Positions 7,923 to 16,402 of a stretch of 16,466 nucleotides of DNA are shown here, piece by piece (the stretch's first letter is position 1; each line of letters starts with the position of its first letter). The translations under genes were made by a program, and so were the position numbers. Source of the stretch: Sporisorium sorghi. Lineage: Eukaryota > Basidiomycota > Ustilaginomycetes > Ustilaginales > Ustilaginaceae. The stretch is from positions 6,499 to 22,964 of the forward strand of contig JALCCG010000323.1 of NCBI GenBank assembly GCA_023212695.1. Direction: 5' to 3'. Under the pieces are notes generated by a model. It worked only from the letters and a program-made list of their open reading frames with translations. It was not told the origin of the DNA and did no database searches.

Positions 7923-8163
7923 GCTCAAAGACAGCGAGCGGTTGACGAGTGCCGGCTAAGAAGGATTGTAATTGCAAGTGCGTCTGGTGACACTGTCGAA
8001 CCCAAAACCTCGTGGCTTGCTTGTCTGGTGAACGGAGGAGCTTATCTCGACGCGCGCTTCAGTCGTTGGTTCGATTTGTTTTTCTTTTTTTCCGCACTCC
8101 ATCTCTCCCATCGCTTGCTTGTCGCTCTGCTACTGCTCGCCGTATCCACGCTCCATTGACACA

Positions 8164-8166
<3 letters not shown>

Positions 8167-8193
<27 letters not shown>
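8167..8193. repeat. CAG triplet repeat (nine units, one CAA)
   Basis: Five CAG, one CAA and three CAG units occur in order. In the frame shared with the kinase they would encode nine Gln, but this part lies upstream of an in-frame TAG at 8584 and is probably leader. Confidence 0.9.
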
Positions 8194-8194
<1 letters not shown>

Positions 8195-8454
8195 TTCCCT
8201 TCCTTCCCGCTGGCGAGACTTCTCCTCTGACGTGCGTTCCGGCTTCGCTTGCAAACCGACACAAACTCTCGTGCTCGAATCTTGACGTCGTCACAAGCTG
8301 CTCTCATACGCCTCCCCCGCCGACTAGGCCGCTGCTCGAGACCCTCGGGATCTTTGTTGGCGAAAGCTTTATCGCTCCTCGACGACCAACCACGCCGGCA
8401 CCCTCGAATTCTCTCTCCGCTCGCTCATCGCCGCCAAGCAACACTGCGTCGACC

Positions 8455-8586
8455 ATGCCATCGCTGCATTGTCCTTCCAGCGCACTTCCTTTCATGCCCT
8501 TTGCAAACCCGCTCTCGCTTCCATCTGACCAAATAGAGCGTCAGGCACACGCCAACAGCAGCAGCAGCGCCACCATCACCATCTAG
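8455..8586 (+). other. Upstream ORF in the kinase leader, in phase with the kinase
   Basis: An ATG at 8455 with A at -3 opens a 43-codon frame closed by TAG at 8584-8586, 60 nt before the kinase ATG at 8647 and in the same reading phase. The same frame is open from 8119 and also contains an ATG at 8494. The predicted peptide is Ser/Pro-rich, like the kinase N-terminus. It may be a regulatory upstream ORF, part of an alternative spliced N-terminus, or lie outside the mature mRNA. Confidence 0.4.
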
Positions 8587-8646
8587 GGCCATTCGACAGT
8601 GTCTGCTGCTGCCGCCATTCCCGGTCTAGCTGCTGACACAGGCGCC

Positions 8647-11600
8647 ATGCCGTCTCCTCCTCCTCCACCACCACTGCCAGAGGAATCGCCGTCGCCGCCT
8701 GCTGCTTTCAATCCTCGTTCTTCGCTACCTTCCTCTCCTACGTCCAGCCCTTCCATCAAACCGCTTCCTGACCCGGAAGTTTCTTCTCCTCTTCCTTCCT
8801 CTTCTTCTTCTATACCCACAATCACCACCACTTTGCATTCGACTCCTACAGCATCGCATCCAGCATCCCCAGCAACATCATCAACACCACAGCATCCCAC
8901 CAAAGCAACCATCGCTTTTCCTTCCAGCTCCTCGACGTCCTCCTCCTCTGCAAGACCTCGACTCTCAAGCTCAGCGACCTCGTCAACAAGGCAAAGTCGC
9001 TCCTCATCTCCAGCACCCGCACCGCCGCTTCGCACCCTCTCCCAAGGCCCCAATTCGACGGCCAACGTCAATGCCACCAGCGCTGCCATCTCCACTCTGA
9101 CCTCCTCGGAGCGGCGTCAGATCACAGACAGCCTTCGCGCACACAAGCGTTCCAGCTCTCTAGCGACGCTCAAGACGTTCGCTTCCGCATCAAATCCATC
9201 GCTTCCCACTCCGGCAGCGTCGCAAGCAGCATCGCAACCGCAAACGGCCACCAAGGCTCCCACATCGAATGAGATGCCGGCTCCCACCGCGCCGCCAATC
9301 CGTCGCGCACAGACCTATAGGTTCTCAAGGACTCAGTCCGCCGCGCCACCACATGCCCGTTCTGCTGCCGATCCTTCTTCAGCGCAAGATGCCACCACTT
9401 CATCTCGACACTCTCCCGATGCGGTCCACCACGCTTCCCCCGAGGAGCTCGAAAAGGAGCAACAGCGTCTCAAGGCGGCTGCTGCAGCAAAGTTGGCCGA
9501 ACAGGAAGCATGGGAAAAGACGCGCGGCGCCGGAAGCGCAGTTCTCGATCTGCTCAAGCTTCCCGCTCTCAGCGACGACGATGACGCCGAAGACCCTTCT
9601 TCCAGCTCAAACACGCAAGGACGACAGAGCCGAGCTACCACACCAGGTTCTGCTTCGGGTTCAGGCACGAGCGCAGGCAGCGTCTCTGGAAACGGCAATG
9701 GCCACAAGAGCGGCAGTGCCAGCGGCTCCAGCTCGTCCCACACCGACGCCGCCAGCCGCTCTTCTCACACCCAGCGCAAATCCGCCAAACTCTCTCGTAC
9801 ATGGGAGGCTGCCAGCGTGCTGCCGTCGCTTGACGACGTCCAGACTCGACGACATGACATTGTCACCGTCTCCTCCGCCGACAAACTGCTCAGCAGAGGC
9901 ATCTCGGAATATACCCTTCTCCCCAAGATCCTCGGTCGCGGCAAGTTTTCCAGCGTCTTTCTCGCGTCCAAACCTCACGGTCCCACCGGCGACCCACAGC
10001 TGTTTGCGATCAAGCATACCCCGCTCTTCCCCCACCATCCTCTGATCGCAACCCGCTTGCTTCGCGAACCCACCCTCTTGGCAGAACTGCCTCCGCATCC
10101 CAACCTCGTAAACGTCTACGAGACCATCCGCACTCCAGGTCATTTCTACCTCGTCGAAGAGTACTTGGACGGCTACGTCACCCTCGAGGCGCTTCTCGTC
10201 ATGCGCTCCGAGCAGTCGCCGCCGCACCATCCCATCCTCCCCACCGGCGTCGCAAATTGTGTCCTCGATCAGCTTCTGTCTGCCGTGCATGCCATCCACC
10301 ATCCGCTGCAGATCTGCCATCGTGACATCAAGCCCGAGAACATCCTCGTCCATCCCGACACGCTTCAGCTCAAGCTGCTCGATTTCGGTCTGGCAACGCA
10401 CTTCAGTCGCAGTGAAGCCAAGCTCTCGACCTGCTGTGGCAGCCCCGCCTTCCACTGTCCTGAGATTGTCACCGCTCTCCGCAATCCTTTGGGTACCGTC
10501 CACTACTGGGGCCCCGAGGTCGATGCGTGGACCTGCGGCATCACCATGCTCCGTCTGCTCACCGGCATTCGATACCCCATCGGTGCATCACATTCGAGCG
10601 TGCGGTCCATGAGCATCCGAGCGCAACGTGCAGTGGCCACCATCCAGGATCCAGAGCTTCGCGATCGGGTCGGCAAGCTGCTCGAAGTCAACGGCGAACG
10701 CAGGATGCGCAATTTTGAAGATCTGGTCAAGGCGCTCGAGTCCTCGACCGACGAACCTCACCAGCGCGGCGTCAAGGACTTCAAGAGCACCACTTTCATT
10801 CCCGTCGAGCCGCAGCACAAGATGAATCTGCCTCTCGTCGTTGGTCCCGCCGCAGAAGCCGCACTCACCTCGCCGCTGCTGCCCAGTGGAGCCACGCCGA
10901 CTGCGTCCAAGCGCACCACGCCGCAGAACTCGACACCCACCTCACCGATCTTTGCCGCTGCTGACGTTCCCGAAGCACACCTCTCGCCAGCACCGACGCT
11001 CTTGCTCAGCAACCCGACCCATCAGCCTGCTCAGAGAGTCCTATCGTACATCAAGTACTGCCTGCGCTGCGCCGGCATCTTGTATCACTGCTGGCCCGAC
11101 ACCAGCTCCAGCTCCAGTTTGCCCACAACGCCAGGTCCTTTTGAGGCGGCATTCCGCGACTTCAACAACGCCGTCTCCAATGTCAGCTCCCGCACCAACG
11201 AGGCCACTCCGGTCTCCGCACCTCCTGTGTCCGCACAGAGCGATGGTCCTTGCCCGGCCTCGCTCTCGCCCAGCACGCCTTTCCCCATCCAGGCGGCGCG
11301 TTCCGAGCGCGACCCGTACTCTCACATCCACGTCTTTGAGTGTGTGCTCGAGATTGTCGATCCGCCCGAGGGTGCCGACGAGGAAGAGCCCCAGAGTCTC
11401 GTGCAGTCCATCTTCAGCGCACTCAGCTTCGGCCGTCGCCCTGCCAATCGACGCAGCCTTTCGACACCGCCCAAACCGGACCGACTGCAGCCAGCTGGTA
11501 TGCCCAGACCTCCTGGTACGCCGGCAGACGCGCCCGTCTCGGGATCTGGCAGCGCCTCGGGCAAGCCAGGCGACGTCAAGTGCCTCACTTTCTCGCTGGT

Positions 11601-14600
11601 TCTTCGCTTTCCTCGACGCCCAGCTGGACAGGTCAACTTTGTCGCATCGCGCCCATCATATAGCCGATCTTCGAGTGTAGCGAGTCGCTCGCACAGGAAT
11701 CGCTCCCGTGCTTCTTCCGCTGTAGGCTCGGACAGAGAAGGCGGCCTCCACCGTGACGCCAGCACCGATAGCCTCGTCCGCCTCTCCAAGCTGCACAGCA
11801 ATCACGCCGAGTTCGTCACGGGCATTCACCCCCTTCGCAAGGCCATGATTGACTCGAATCACACCACGCCACGCGCCAGTCGAACATCGAGCCCAGCCGT
11901 GTCTCACGGTGACCTCAAGAAGCGCGATGGAAGCCTTGCACCGCATCGTGAGCAGGACCGTCATCGACGAGACGCCAACGAGCCCGACCGCACCAATCTT
12001 GGCCTCACCATCGAGACCTCGCCCGAGCTTCTTCGCATCGCAGAGAAGCAGTCTTCCGCGCGCAAGAGCCCGTCCCCACAATCGGCACCCAACTCGCGGT
12101 CCACCAGCCGCGCCCGTTCGCGCAAGTCCAGCCGCGTCCGCGCTGCCAGCACCTCGTACAAGAGCACCGCCTCCAACAAGGTCTTTGTCCACGTCACCGA
12201 CACTCGTGCACTCGACGCCGTGCGCAAGGCGCTCAGCATTGGTGGCACCACCACCGAGTACAATCCAGACGTCGAGACGGACCCAGAAGATGTCAGTGCT
12301 TTGTGGGCAAGTCCCGATCTTCGTGCGCGTGACATGACGCTGGGTGAAGAGCTGGATCTCGGCATTCTCAGTGGTTTGGAGCCCAAGAATCGTCGGGTGG
12401 CCTCGGGTCGACGCAGGGCTCATTCGCATCGCCACGATTCGGGTCTGGCTGTTGCTCTCGCAGAGGACCCAGCCAATCCTGCCTCTGCGACAGCAGGCGA
12501 GCCAACTAGTCCTTCGAGACCGACGTGGGCCGACGTTCCCAGTGGCAACATGAGGCCAAGAAGCACCATCTCGCACGGAAGCGATGATCAGGAGCAGTAC
12601 ACTCGTGGTCGATCACTTGGTCCCGCCAGCAGCATGAAAACCGCACCCTCTTCGGCTATCCCTTTCTCTGCGCCTCCTCCGCGTCTGCGCGCTTCGTCCA
12701 ACCTCGCTTTCGCCGTCGTCCAGGAAGAGTCGTCGCCGTCCAACACAGAGCGATCCGCGTCGCAGTCGAGGACCATGCTCGATCTGCGAGACAAGCCCGA
12801 GCCCACGCAGCAACGTGCTCGCAACGACACGGACGGCGTCGGTGCTTCGAGCTCGATCGATCTTGACCTGACGAAGGCCGTCGCCAGTCTCACGCTGCTG
12901 ACCGCCGATTTACTCAAGGAGGATCCCCTGCCAGCGCACACCGAGCTTCTCGATGCCGTATCCAGCATTGCAACGTACCTCTGTCGACTTCAGACGGACA
13001 ATGCTGCTCGCTTCGCGCAGGAGCTCGACGCCATCTCGTTCGACTTGTTCAAGGCGGTCTCTCCCCTCACCGGCCTCGTTGAGCGTTCCTCGGGCGTGCC
13101 TGTCAAGGCAGCTTCTACTGCCAAGCAAGTGCTGGAATTGCTCGGCGAGAACGCCTCCTCGCGCGAGGTCTACATGGCAATCGACATGCGATGCGGCGAG
13201 ATGCTCGAAGCCGAGCCCCGCTGCATCGAGCTTTTGAGCGATGACCAAATGTGGAGCTCGGCAGCTGAGGCCATCTATCTGATGCGTCTCTTGAACACGG
13301 TCGTCCCTCGCATCCGTACCAAGAAGCCTTCGGGCTTCTCGCAGGTGTTTGTGAGACTGCCGCAGTGTCTCATGCTCGGTCTCGCCTCGGTCGCCGACTA
13401 CAGCACGGAAGCCAGCGAGCATCTGGCCGAGGAGACGGTCAAGACGTGCTGCTCGACCGCACTCATCTTGGTCGACTGGGAAGCACGCAGCACGGGCAGT
13501 ACAGAGCGAGAGCCCGTCCGCAAGACGTCGCGCGAGGCGCTCAGCAGATTCCTGCAAGGCGTCACAGTCTGTCTGCCGCATCTGGCCGGTGCCAAGACGG
13601 CCTTGTCGGAAGAATTCTTCTTTGCACAGAACCCGCGATACGCGCTCACCAGCAAGGACCGACAGCTCAGCGCCGTCAAGCGCAACGAATCGCTCTTTGC
13701 CGAGATCTCCAAAACGCTTGCATCGCTCGAGGTGGACTTGGGCTCGATCTGGTCCAAGGCCTTGGTGGGCATGTCGCGCGATCCGGACAACGACGATACG
13801 CGAGAGACGTTGACCGCGCTCGGTATCGCTGGTTTCGTGCTGCACGTCCATCTGCTGTACTCGGGATACGCCAGGGATCGTCCGAGTGAATGGAAAGGTG
13901 TGCGTGCGCAGACGCAGCTCGAAGCCGCGCTGCCTGTTGCCCTGCTCGCTGTCAGCCAGCAGACCAAAGCCGCAGCATTTCCCGAGCTCGAAGAAGGCAA
14001 AGAGGACGCGTTGGCCGACACGAGCTTGCTCTGGATGCAGTGGTGTCTGCGTGGTTTGCAGCAGGATGCGTCGTCGTCGGCAGGTCATCGTGTTCTTCCA
14101 GCTGAATTGGCTGTGAGCTTGGCACAGACGCTGGCTACGCAGAGCGTCGTCTCGCCCAACCCGACTGCGCGGCTGGCACGCTTCAAGCTGCTGACCGAAC
14201 TGCTGGTGCGGTGGTGCGATAGGACGGTGGCACTGCAGGTGATCGAGCAGCTCATCACCAGTTCGCCTTTTGCGCAGCTGCGTGCGGGCGGCGTGACCAT
14301 CTTGCGCGACGCTTTGGCGGCATGGTTCAGCTCGGAAGCGGACGACGTTCCCGTCGAAGCGGTGTCAGCGCTGCTCGTCAAGGTCGTGACTCTGCCGGAC
14401 AGCCTGCAGTCATCGGACGCAGAAGACGGTAGGCTAGCAGACAAGGTGGCAGAGGAAAGCGCCAAGCTCACCGAGCAGCTCTCGCTCCTCTTCTGGCTCG
14501 AGACGCAGCATCGCACCGCCGCCGAGAGGGTTGCTGCCGCCTACGACCAGGTCAAGGAGCGCAAGGATGATTTCGTTTCCGCTTTGGGCAAAGTGTTGGA

Positions 14601-14685
14601 TCGGGTGGATGGGTCGAAGGCGGAAGTGGCGTTGGTACAGATCGGGTTGAGCAGATTGCGCGGTGCGGAAGAGCAGCGCGTGTAG
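8647..14685 (+). CDS. Large Ser/Thr protein kinase with long C-terminal helical region
   Basis: A 2012-residue protein with a canonical, probably active kinase domain at about 424-700. It shows Gly loop GRGKFSSV (430-437), ATP-binding K456, catalytic HRDIKPEN with D560 (558-565), DFG (579-581), an activation segment ending CGSPAFHCPE (597-606) and D626-A-W in the F-helix region. The activation loop resembles CAMK-like kinases, but I cannot place the subfamily. Residues 1-410 are Ser/Pro/Ala-rich and disordered, with a charged Glu/Lys helix near 265-300. Segments near 798-815 (Cys-rich, aromatic), 889-905, 979-992 and 1177-1200 look ordered and are separated by Ser/Arg-rich linkers. Residues about 1405-2012 are mostly alpha-helical and HEAT/ARM-like in texture. 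Substrates are unknown. The open frame begins 48 nt earlier without an ATG; the ATG at 8647 has G at -3 and is the first in the frame after the TAG at 8584. No intron is needed. It is convergent with CET1. Confidence 0.92.
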   Translation: MPSPPPPPPLPEESPSPPAAFNPRSSLPSSPTSSPSIKPLPDPEVSSPLPSSSSSIPTITTTLHSTPTASHPASPATSSTPQHPTKATIAFPSSSSTSSSSARPRLSSSATSSTRQSRSSSPAPAPPLRTLSQGPNSTANVNATSAAISTLTSSERRQITDSLRAHKRSSSLATLKTFASASNPSLPTPAASQAASQPQTATKAPTSNEMPAPTAPPIRRAQTYRFSRTQSAAPPHARSAADPSSAQDATTSSRHSPDAVHHASPEELEKEQQRLKAAAAAKLAEQEAWEKTRGAGSAVLDLLKLPALSDDDDAEDPSSSSNTQGRQSRATTPGSASGSGTSAGSVSGNGNGHKSGSASGSSSSHTDAASRSSHTQRKSAKLSRTWEAASVLPSLDDVQTRRHDIVTVSSADKLLSRGISEYTLLPKILGRGKFSSVFLASKPHGPTGDPQLFAIKHTPLFPHHPLIATRLLREPTLLAELPPHPNLVNVYETIRTPGHFYLVEEYLDGYVTLEALLVMRSEQSPPHHPILPTGVANCVLDQLLSAVHAIHHPLQICHRDIKPENILVHPDTLQLKLLDFGLATHFSRSEAKLSTCCGSPAFHCPEIVTALRNPLGTVHYWGPEVDAWTCGITMLRLLTGIRYPIGASHSSVRSMSIRAQRAVATIQDPELRDRVGKLLEVNGERRMRNFEDLVKALESSTDEPHQRGVKDFKSTTFIPVEPQHKMNLPLVVGPAAEAALTSPLLPSGATPTASKRTTPQNSTPTSPIFAAADVPEAHLSPAPTLLLSNPTHQPAQRVLSYIKYCLRCAGILYHCWPDTSSSSSLPTTPGPFEAAFRDFNNAVSNVSSRTNEATPVSAPPVSAQSDGPCPASLSPSTPFPIQAARSERDPYSHIHVFECVLEIVDPPEGADEEEPQSLVQSIFSALSFGRRPANRRSLSTPPKPDRLQPAGMPRPPGTPADAPVSGSGSASGKPGDVKCLTFSLVLRFPRRPAGQVNFVASRPSYSRSSSVASRSHRNRSRASSAVGSDREGGLHRDASTDSLVRLSKLHSNHAEFVTGIHPLRKAMIDSNHTTPRASRTSSPAVSHGDLKKRDGSLAPHREQDRHRRDANEPDRTNLGLTIETSPELLRIAEKQSSARKSPSPQSAPNSRSTSRARSRKSSRVRAASTSYKSTASNKVFVHVTDTRALDAVRKALSIGGTTTEYNPDVETDPEDVSALWASPDLRARDMTLGEELDLGILSGLEPKNRRVASGRRRAHSHRHDSGLAVALAEDPANPASATAGEPTSPSRPTWADVPSGNMRPRSTISHGSDDQEQYTRGRSLGPASSMKTAPSSAIPFSAPPPRLRASSNLAFAVVQEESSPSNTERSASQSRTMLDLRDKPEPTQQRARNDTDGVGASSSIDLDLTKAVASLTLLTADLLKEDPLPAHTELLDAVSSIATYLCRLQTDNAARFAQELDAISFDLFKAVSPLTGLVERSSGVPVKAASTAKQVLELLGENASSREVYMAIDMRCGEMLEAEPRCIELLSDDQMWSSAAEAIYLMRLLNTVVPRIRTKKPSGFSQVFVRLPQCLMLGLASVADYSTEASEHLAEETVKTCCSTALILVDWEARSTGSTEREPVRKTSREALSRFLQGVTVCLPHLAGAKTALSEEFFFAQNPRYALTSKDRQLSAVKRNESLFAEISKTLASLEVDLGSIWSKALVGMSRDPDNDDTRETLTALGIAGFVLHVHLLYSGYARDRPSEWKGVRAQTQLEAALPVALLAVSQQTKAAAFPELEEGKEDALADTSLLWMQWCLRGLQQDASSSAGHRVLPAELAVSLAQTLATQSVVSPNPTARLARFKLLTELLVRWCDRTVALQVIEQLITSSPFAQLRAGGVTILRDALAAWFSSEADDVPVEAVSALLVKVVTLPDSLQSSDAEDGRLADKVAEESAKLTEQLSLLFWLETQHRTAAERVAAAYDQVKERKDDFVSALGKVLDRVDGSKAEVALVQIGLSRLRGAEEQRV

Positions 14686-15149
14686 GAGAAGGAGTGGATG
14701 AGGGATTGTCATGCATCATTGACGCATCGTAATGACTTTGCTCGATTTAATGGGATACACGAGATGCAGAACGAGTGGTCAAGTAGGTGTGTGAGAATGC
14801 TCGTATGAGTAAGCTATGAGTGCAGAAGTGAGCTGGGCGGAGGAGCGCAAGACGAAACGCGGAAAGCAAGGACAACTGCAAGGCGGGCAGAGATCAGACC
14901 TCATTCCCAACAGCATCCTTCATCAATCTTTTGACTTTCCCGACTGCTCGACTCATGGATCGACGCATGGGAGGAGTGCAGACGCCTCGACGGAGCATCC
15001 GACCCCAGCACCGTACTACGCTCCTGATTCGATGTCATTGCATGTTTGTGATCGCACAGCACTCGAACCCGAAGCATAACAAACCGCAACAGCACACTGA
15101 TACGACACCGAGAACCACATTTGATTGAATGAAGAAACCCCTGACGCGG
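14686..15149. other. Convergent intergenic region between kinase and CET1
   Basis: These 464 bp separate two stop codons on opposite strands. Short open frames exist (for example 14816-15079) but have no recognisable features. I see no RNA gene, repeat or clear AATAAA signal; it presumably contains the 3' UTRs of both genes. Confidence 0.7.
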
Positions 15150-16135
15150 TCAACGGCGATCGTCGGCAGAGCCGTTTCTGATGAGCATGCGAATGTTGTT
15201 GAGGAAAATGAGCACCTGATCGTCGAACGAAGTCCATTCCTGACCGCTTGGTGCGGCTCCGTTGCTGGACGGATTTGACTTTGCTTGAGCTGCAGCTTGC
15301 ATGAGCTGATCGACGTCTTTGATCTCGATCTCGAGCTCGTGGATCGGCTCCTGGGGCTTTTCGGGAACAGTGACTTGGGTAAGATCGACGATGAAGTTCT
15401 GATGTGCGTACGAAAGACGGTTCTTTTCGCGGATCGAGACGTGATCTGACGTCGGCTCTTCGGCAGGGTTCTCGACGTTGATGCTGATCCGATAGTCAAA
15501 GAGGCGATTGGGGCAGTGGATGTTGAGGTCGGCTATGCGCTGCTTCTGGACGATTCCATCCGGCTTGATGGCAAGCGTTTCGGCGTCTCTTGTGACACGA
15601 ACCTTGCCGTTGGGTGCAGGATGAAAGTAGTCGATTTCTTTTCGTCTCTGATAGCTAATTCGGGCTCCGGTGTAAGAAGGCTCGCCTGACCTTGAAACGA
15701 GCGAGTTGAGGATGCGGTTGTACTGCGCATGCTGAGACTGCGATGGCACGGGACGAGAAGCATCAGAGCAACAGTGAGCCATATATCGAGCCGCAAGTAC
15801 TTAGTGCGGAAACTTACAATTGTCATTCGGCTGTCGAAGCGGGTACGGCTCAGATCGATGATGGTCTCGTTGCGCACGGGCAGCTGTATTCTTTCGCCGG
15901 TCTCTTGATCGATGATCTGTCCGATCTTTCCCTCAATCTGATGCGAATGAAGCGGCGAATGGTATGTCAGCTACAGAGCATGGACAGCCAATCTCTGGTT
16001 GCAGAAGCTTACCTCCAAATTCGGCCTTCCTCTCCCGTTTGCGTAGATCCAATCCCCGACCAAAGTCACAAAGTCATCGAGCGGGTCGACTCCAAAGATG
16101 GAACGCTCGGGAGCGACTTGTTGTGGCGAAGACAT
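15150..16135 (-). CDS. CET1: mRNA-capping RNA 5'-triphosphatase (Cet1/Pct1 type), three exons
   Basis: This enzyme removes the gamma-phosphate from nascent mRNA 5' ends, the first capping step, through the fungal metal-dependent triphosphate-tunnel fold. Exons are 16135-16013, 15937-15818 and 15737-15150, giving 276 residues, close to the compact S. pombe Pct1 (about 300) and well short of S. cerevisiae Cet1 (about 550). Joining exons 1 and 2 restores the first metal-binding motif LEIEGKIG with E41 and E43. Other family features are RFDSRMT (74-80), DYRISINVE (162-170), the basic R-x-K-x-R-x-SY strand (183-190), DLTQV (198-202) and the acidic motif HELEIEI (213-219) with E214, E216 and E218. 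Without splicing, exon 1 hits a stop within 14 codons, and intron 2 (80 nt) breaks the frame. The ATG at 16135 has A at -3. An in-frame ATG at 16303 would add 56 residues of atypical sequence with a poor context, so it is less likely. Confidence 0.92.
15738..15817 (-). other. CET1 intron 2 (80 nt)
   Basis: The donor is GTAAGT and the acceptor TCGCAG, with a branch-like CTGAT about 25 nt before the 3' end. A second CAG six bases further on is possible but would drop Ser-Gln before His-Ala-Gln-Tyr-Asn; I preferred the first by the expected spacing in the family. Confidence 0.8.
15938..16012 (-). other. CET1 intron 1 (75 nt)
   Basis: The donor is GTAAGC and the acceptor CATCAG, with a good CTGAC branch site whose A is 29 nt from the 3' end. 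Removal joins E41 to I42-E43 in phase 0 and rebuilds the catalytic Glu-Ile-Glu motif. Confidence 0.88.
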
Positions 16136-16365
16136 GATGGCTGCTACACGTCGCCTTTGCGTGATCCCGTCCTGAAACAGCGCTTGATCGTAGATGGTGT
16201 TGGAAGGATGAAGATGAGACGGTGCTTGGCAAGAAGGATCGTCGCTGCGAGCAGGGTCCAAGAATGGCCCAAGCCACGCCCCGAAGGCCGAGATTTTAGC
16301 CATGCAATTTCGAAGCCTTAATTTCGAGCTGCTTTTTTTTTTTTTTTTTCCTTTCGCCCTTTCGC

Positions 16366-16402
<37 letters not shown>

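Larger units (their letters stand above)
6022..8646. other. 2.6-kb intergenic region, no convincing protein gene
   Basis: This gap between the ligase stop and the kinase start holds only short, low-complexity open frames that look like chance. It contains an AATAAA-rich A tract (6301-6327), a TG microsatellite, four CCAAT pentamers on the plus strand (6122, 6255, 6657, 6983), two inverted repeats, CTG/CAG runs, a T-rich tract and, near its right end, an upstream frame in phase with the kinase. The right part (roughly 7700 onward) is CT-rich and probably serves as the kinase promoter and leader. The middle part has no assigned role and could hide a noncoding or spliced transcript. Confidence 0.7.

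Noticed and set aside
7812..8159. 115-codon plus-strand frame with a Phe run
   Set aside because: The Phe run is the poly(T) tract read as codons; the rest is low complexity.
6022..8646. tRNA or other RNA polymerase III gene in the large gap
   Set aside because: I looked for a B-box like GGTTCGANNCC with a matching cloverleaf on both strands and found none.
9661..10503. 280-codon minus-strand frame over the kinase catalytic domain
   Set aside because: It lies opposite the conserved kinase motifs, so it cannot be the real frame, and it has no recognisable features.
12910..14088. 392-codon minus-strand frame inside the kinase gene
   Set aside because: Long but antisense to conserved-looking helical coding sequence; Arg/Gln/Leu-rich composition fits a shadow frame.
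16136..16303. 56-residue N-terminal extension of the CET1 protein from an ATG at 16303
   Set aside because: The ATG has a poor context (T at -3), the extension shows no family features, and the ATG at 16135 gives a length close to compact fungal triphosphatases.
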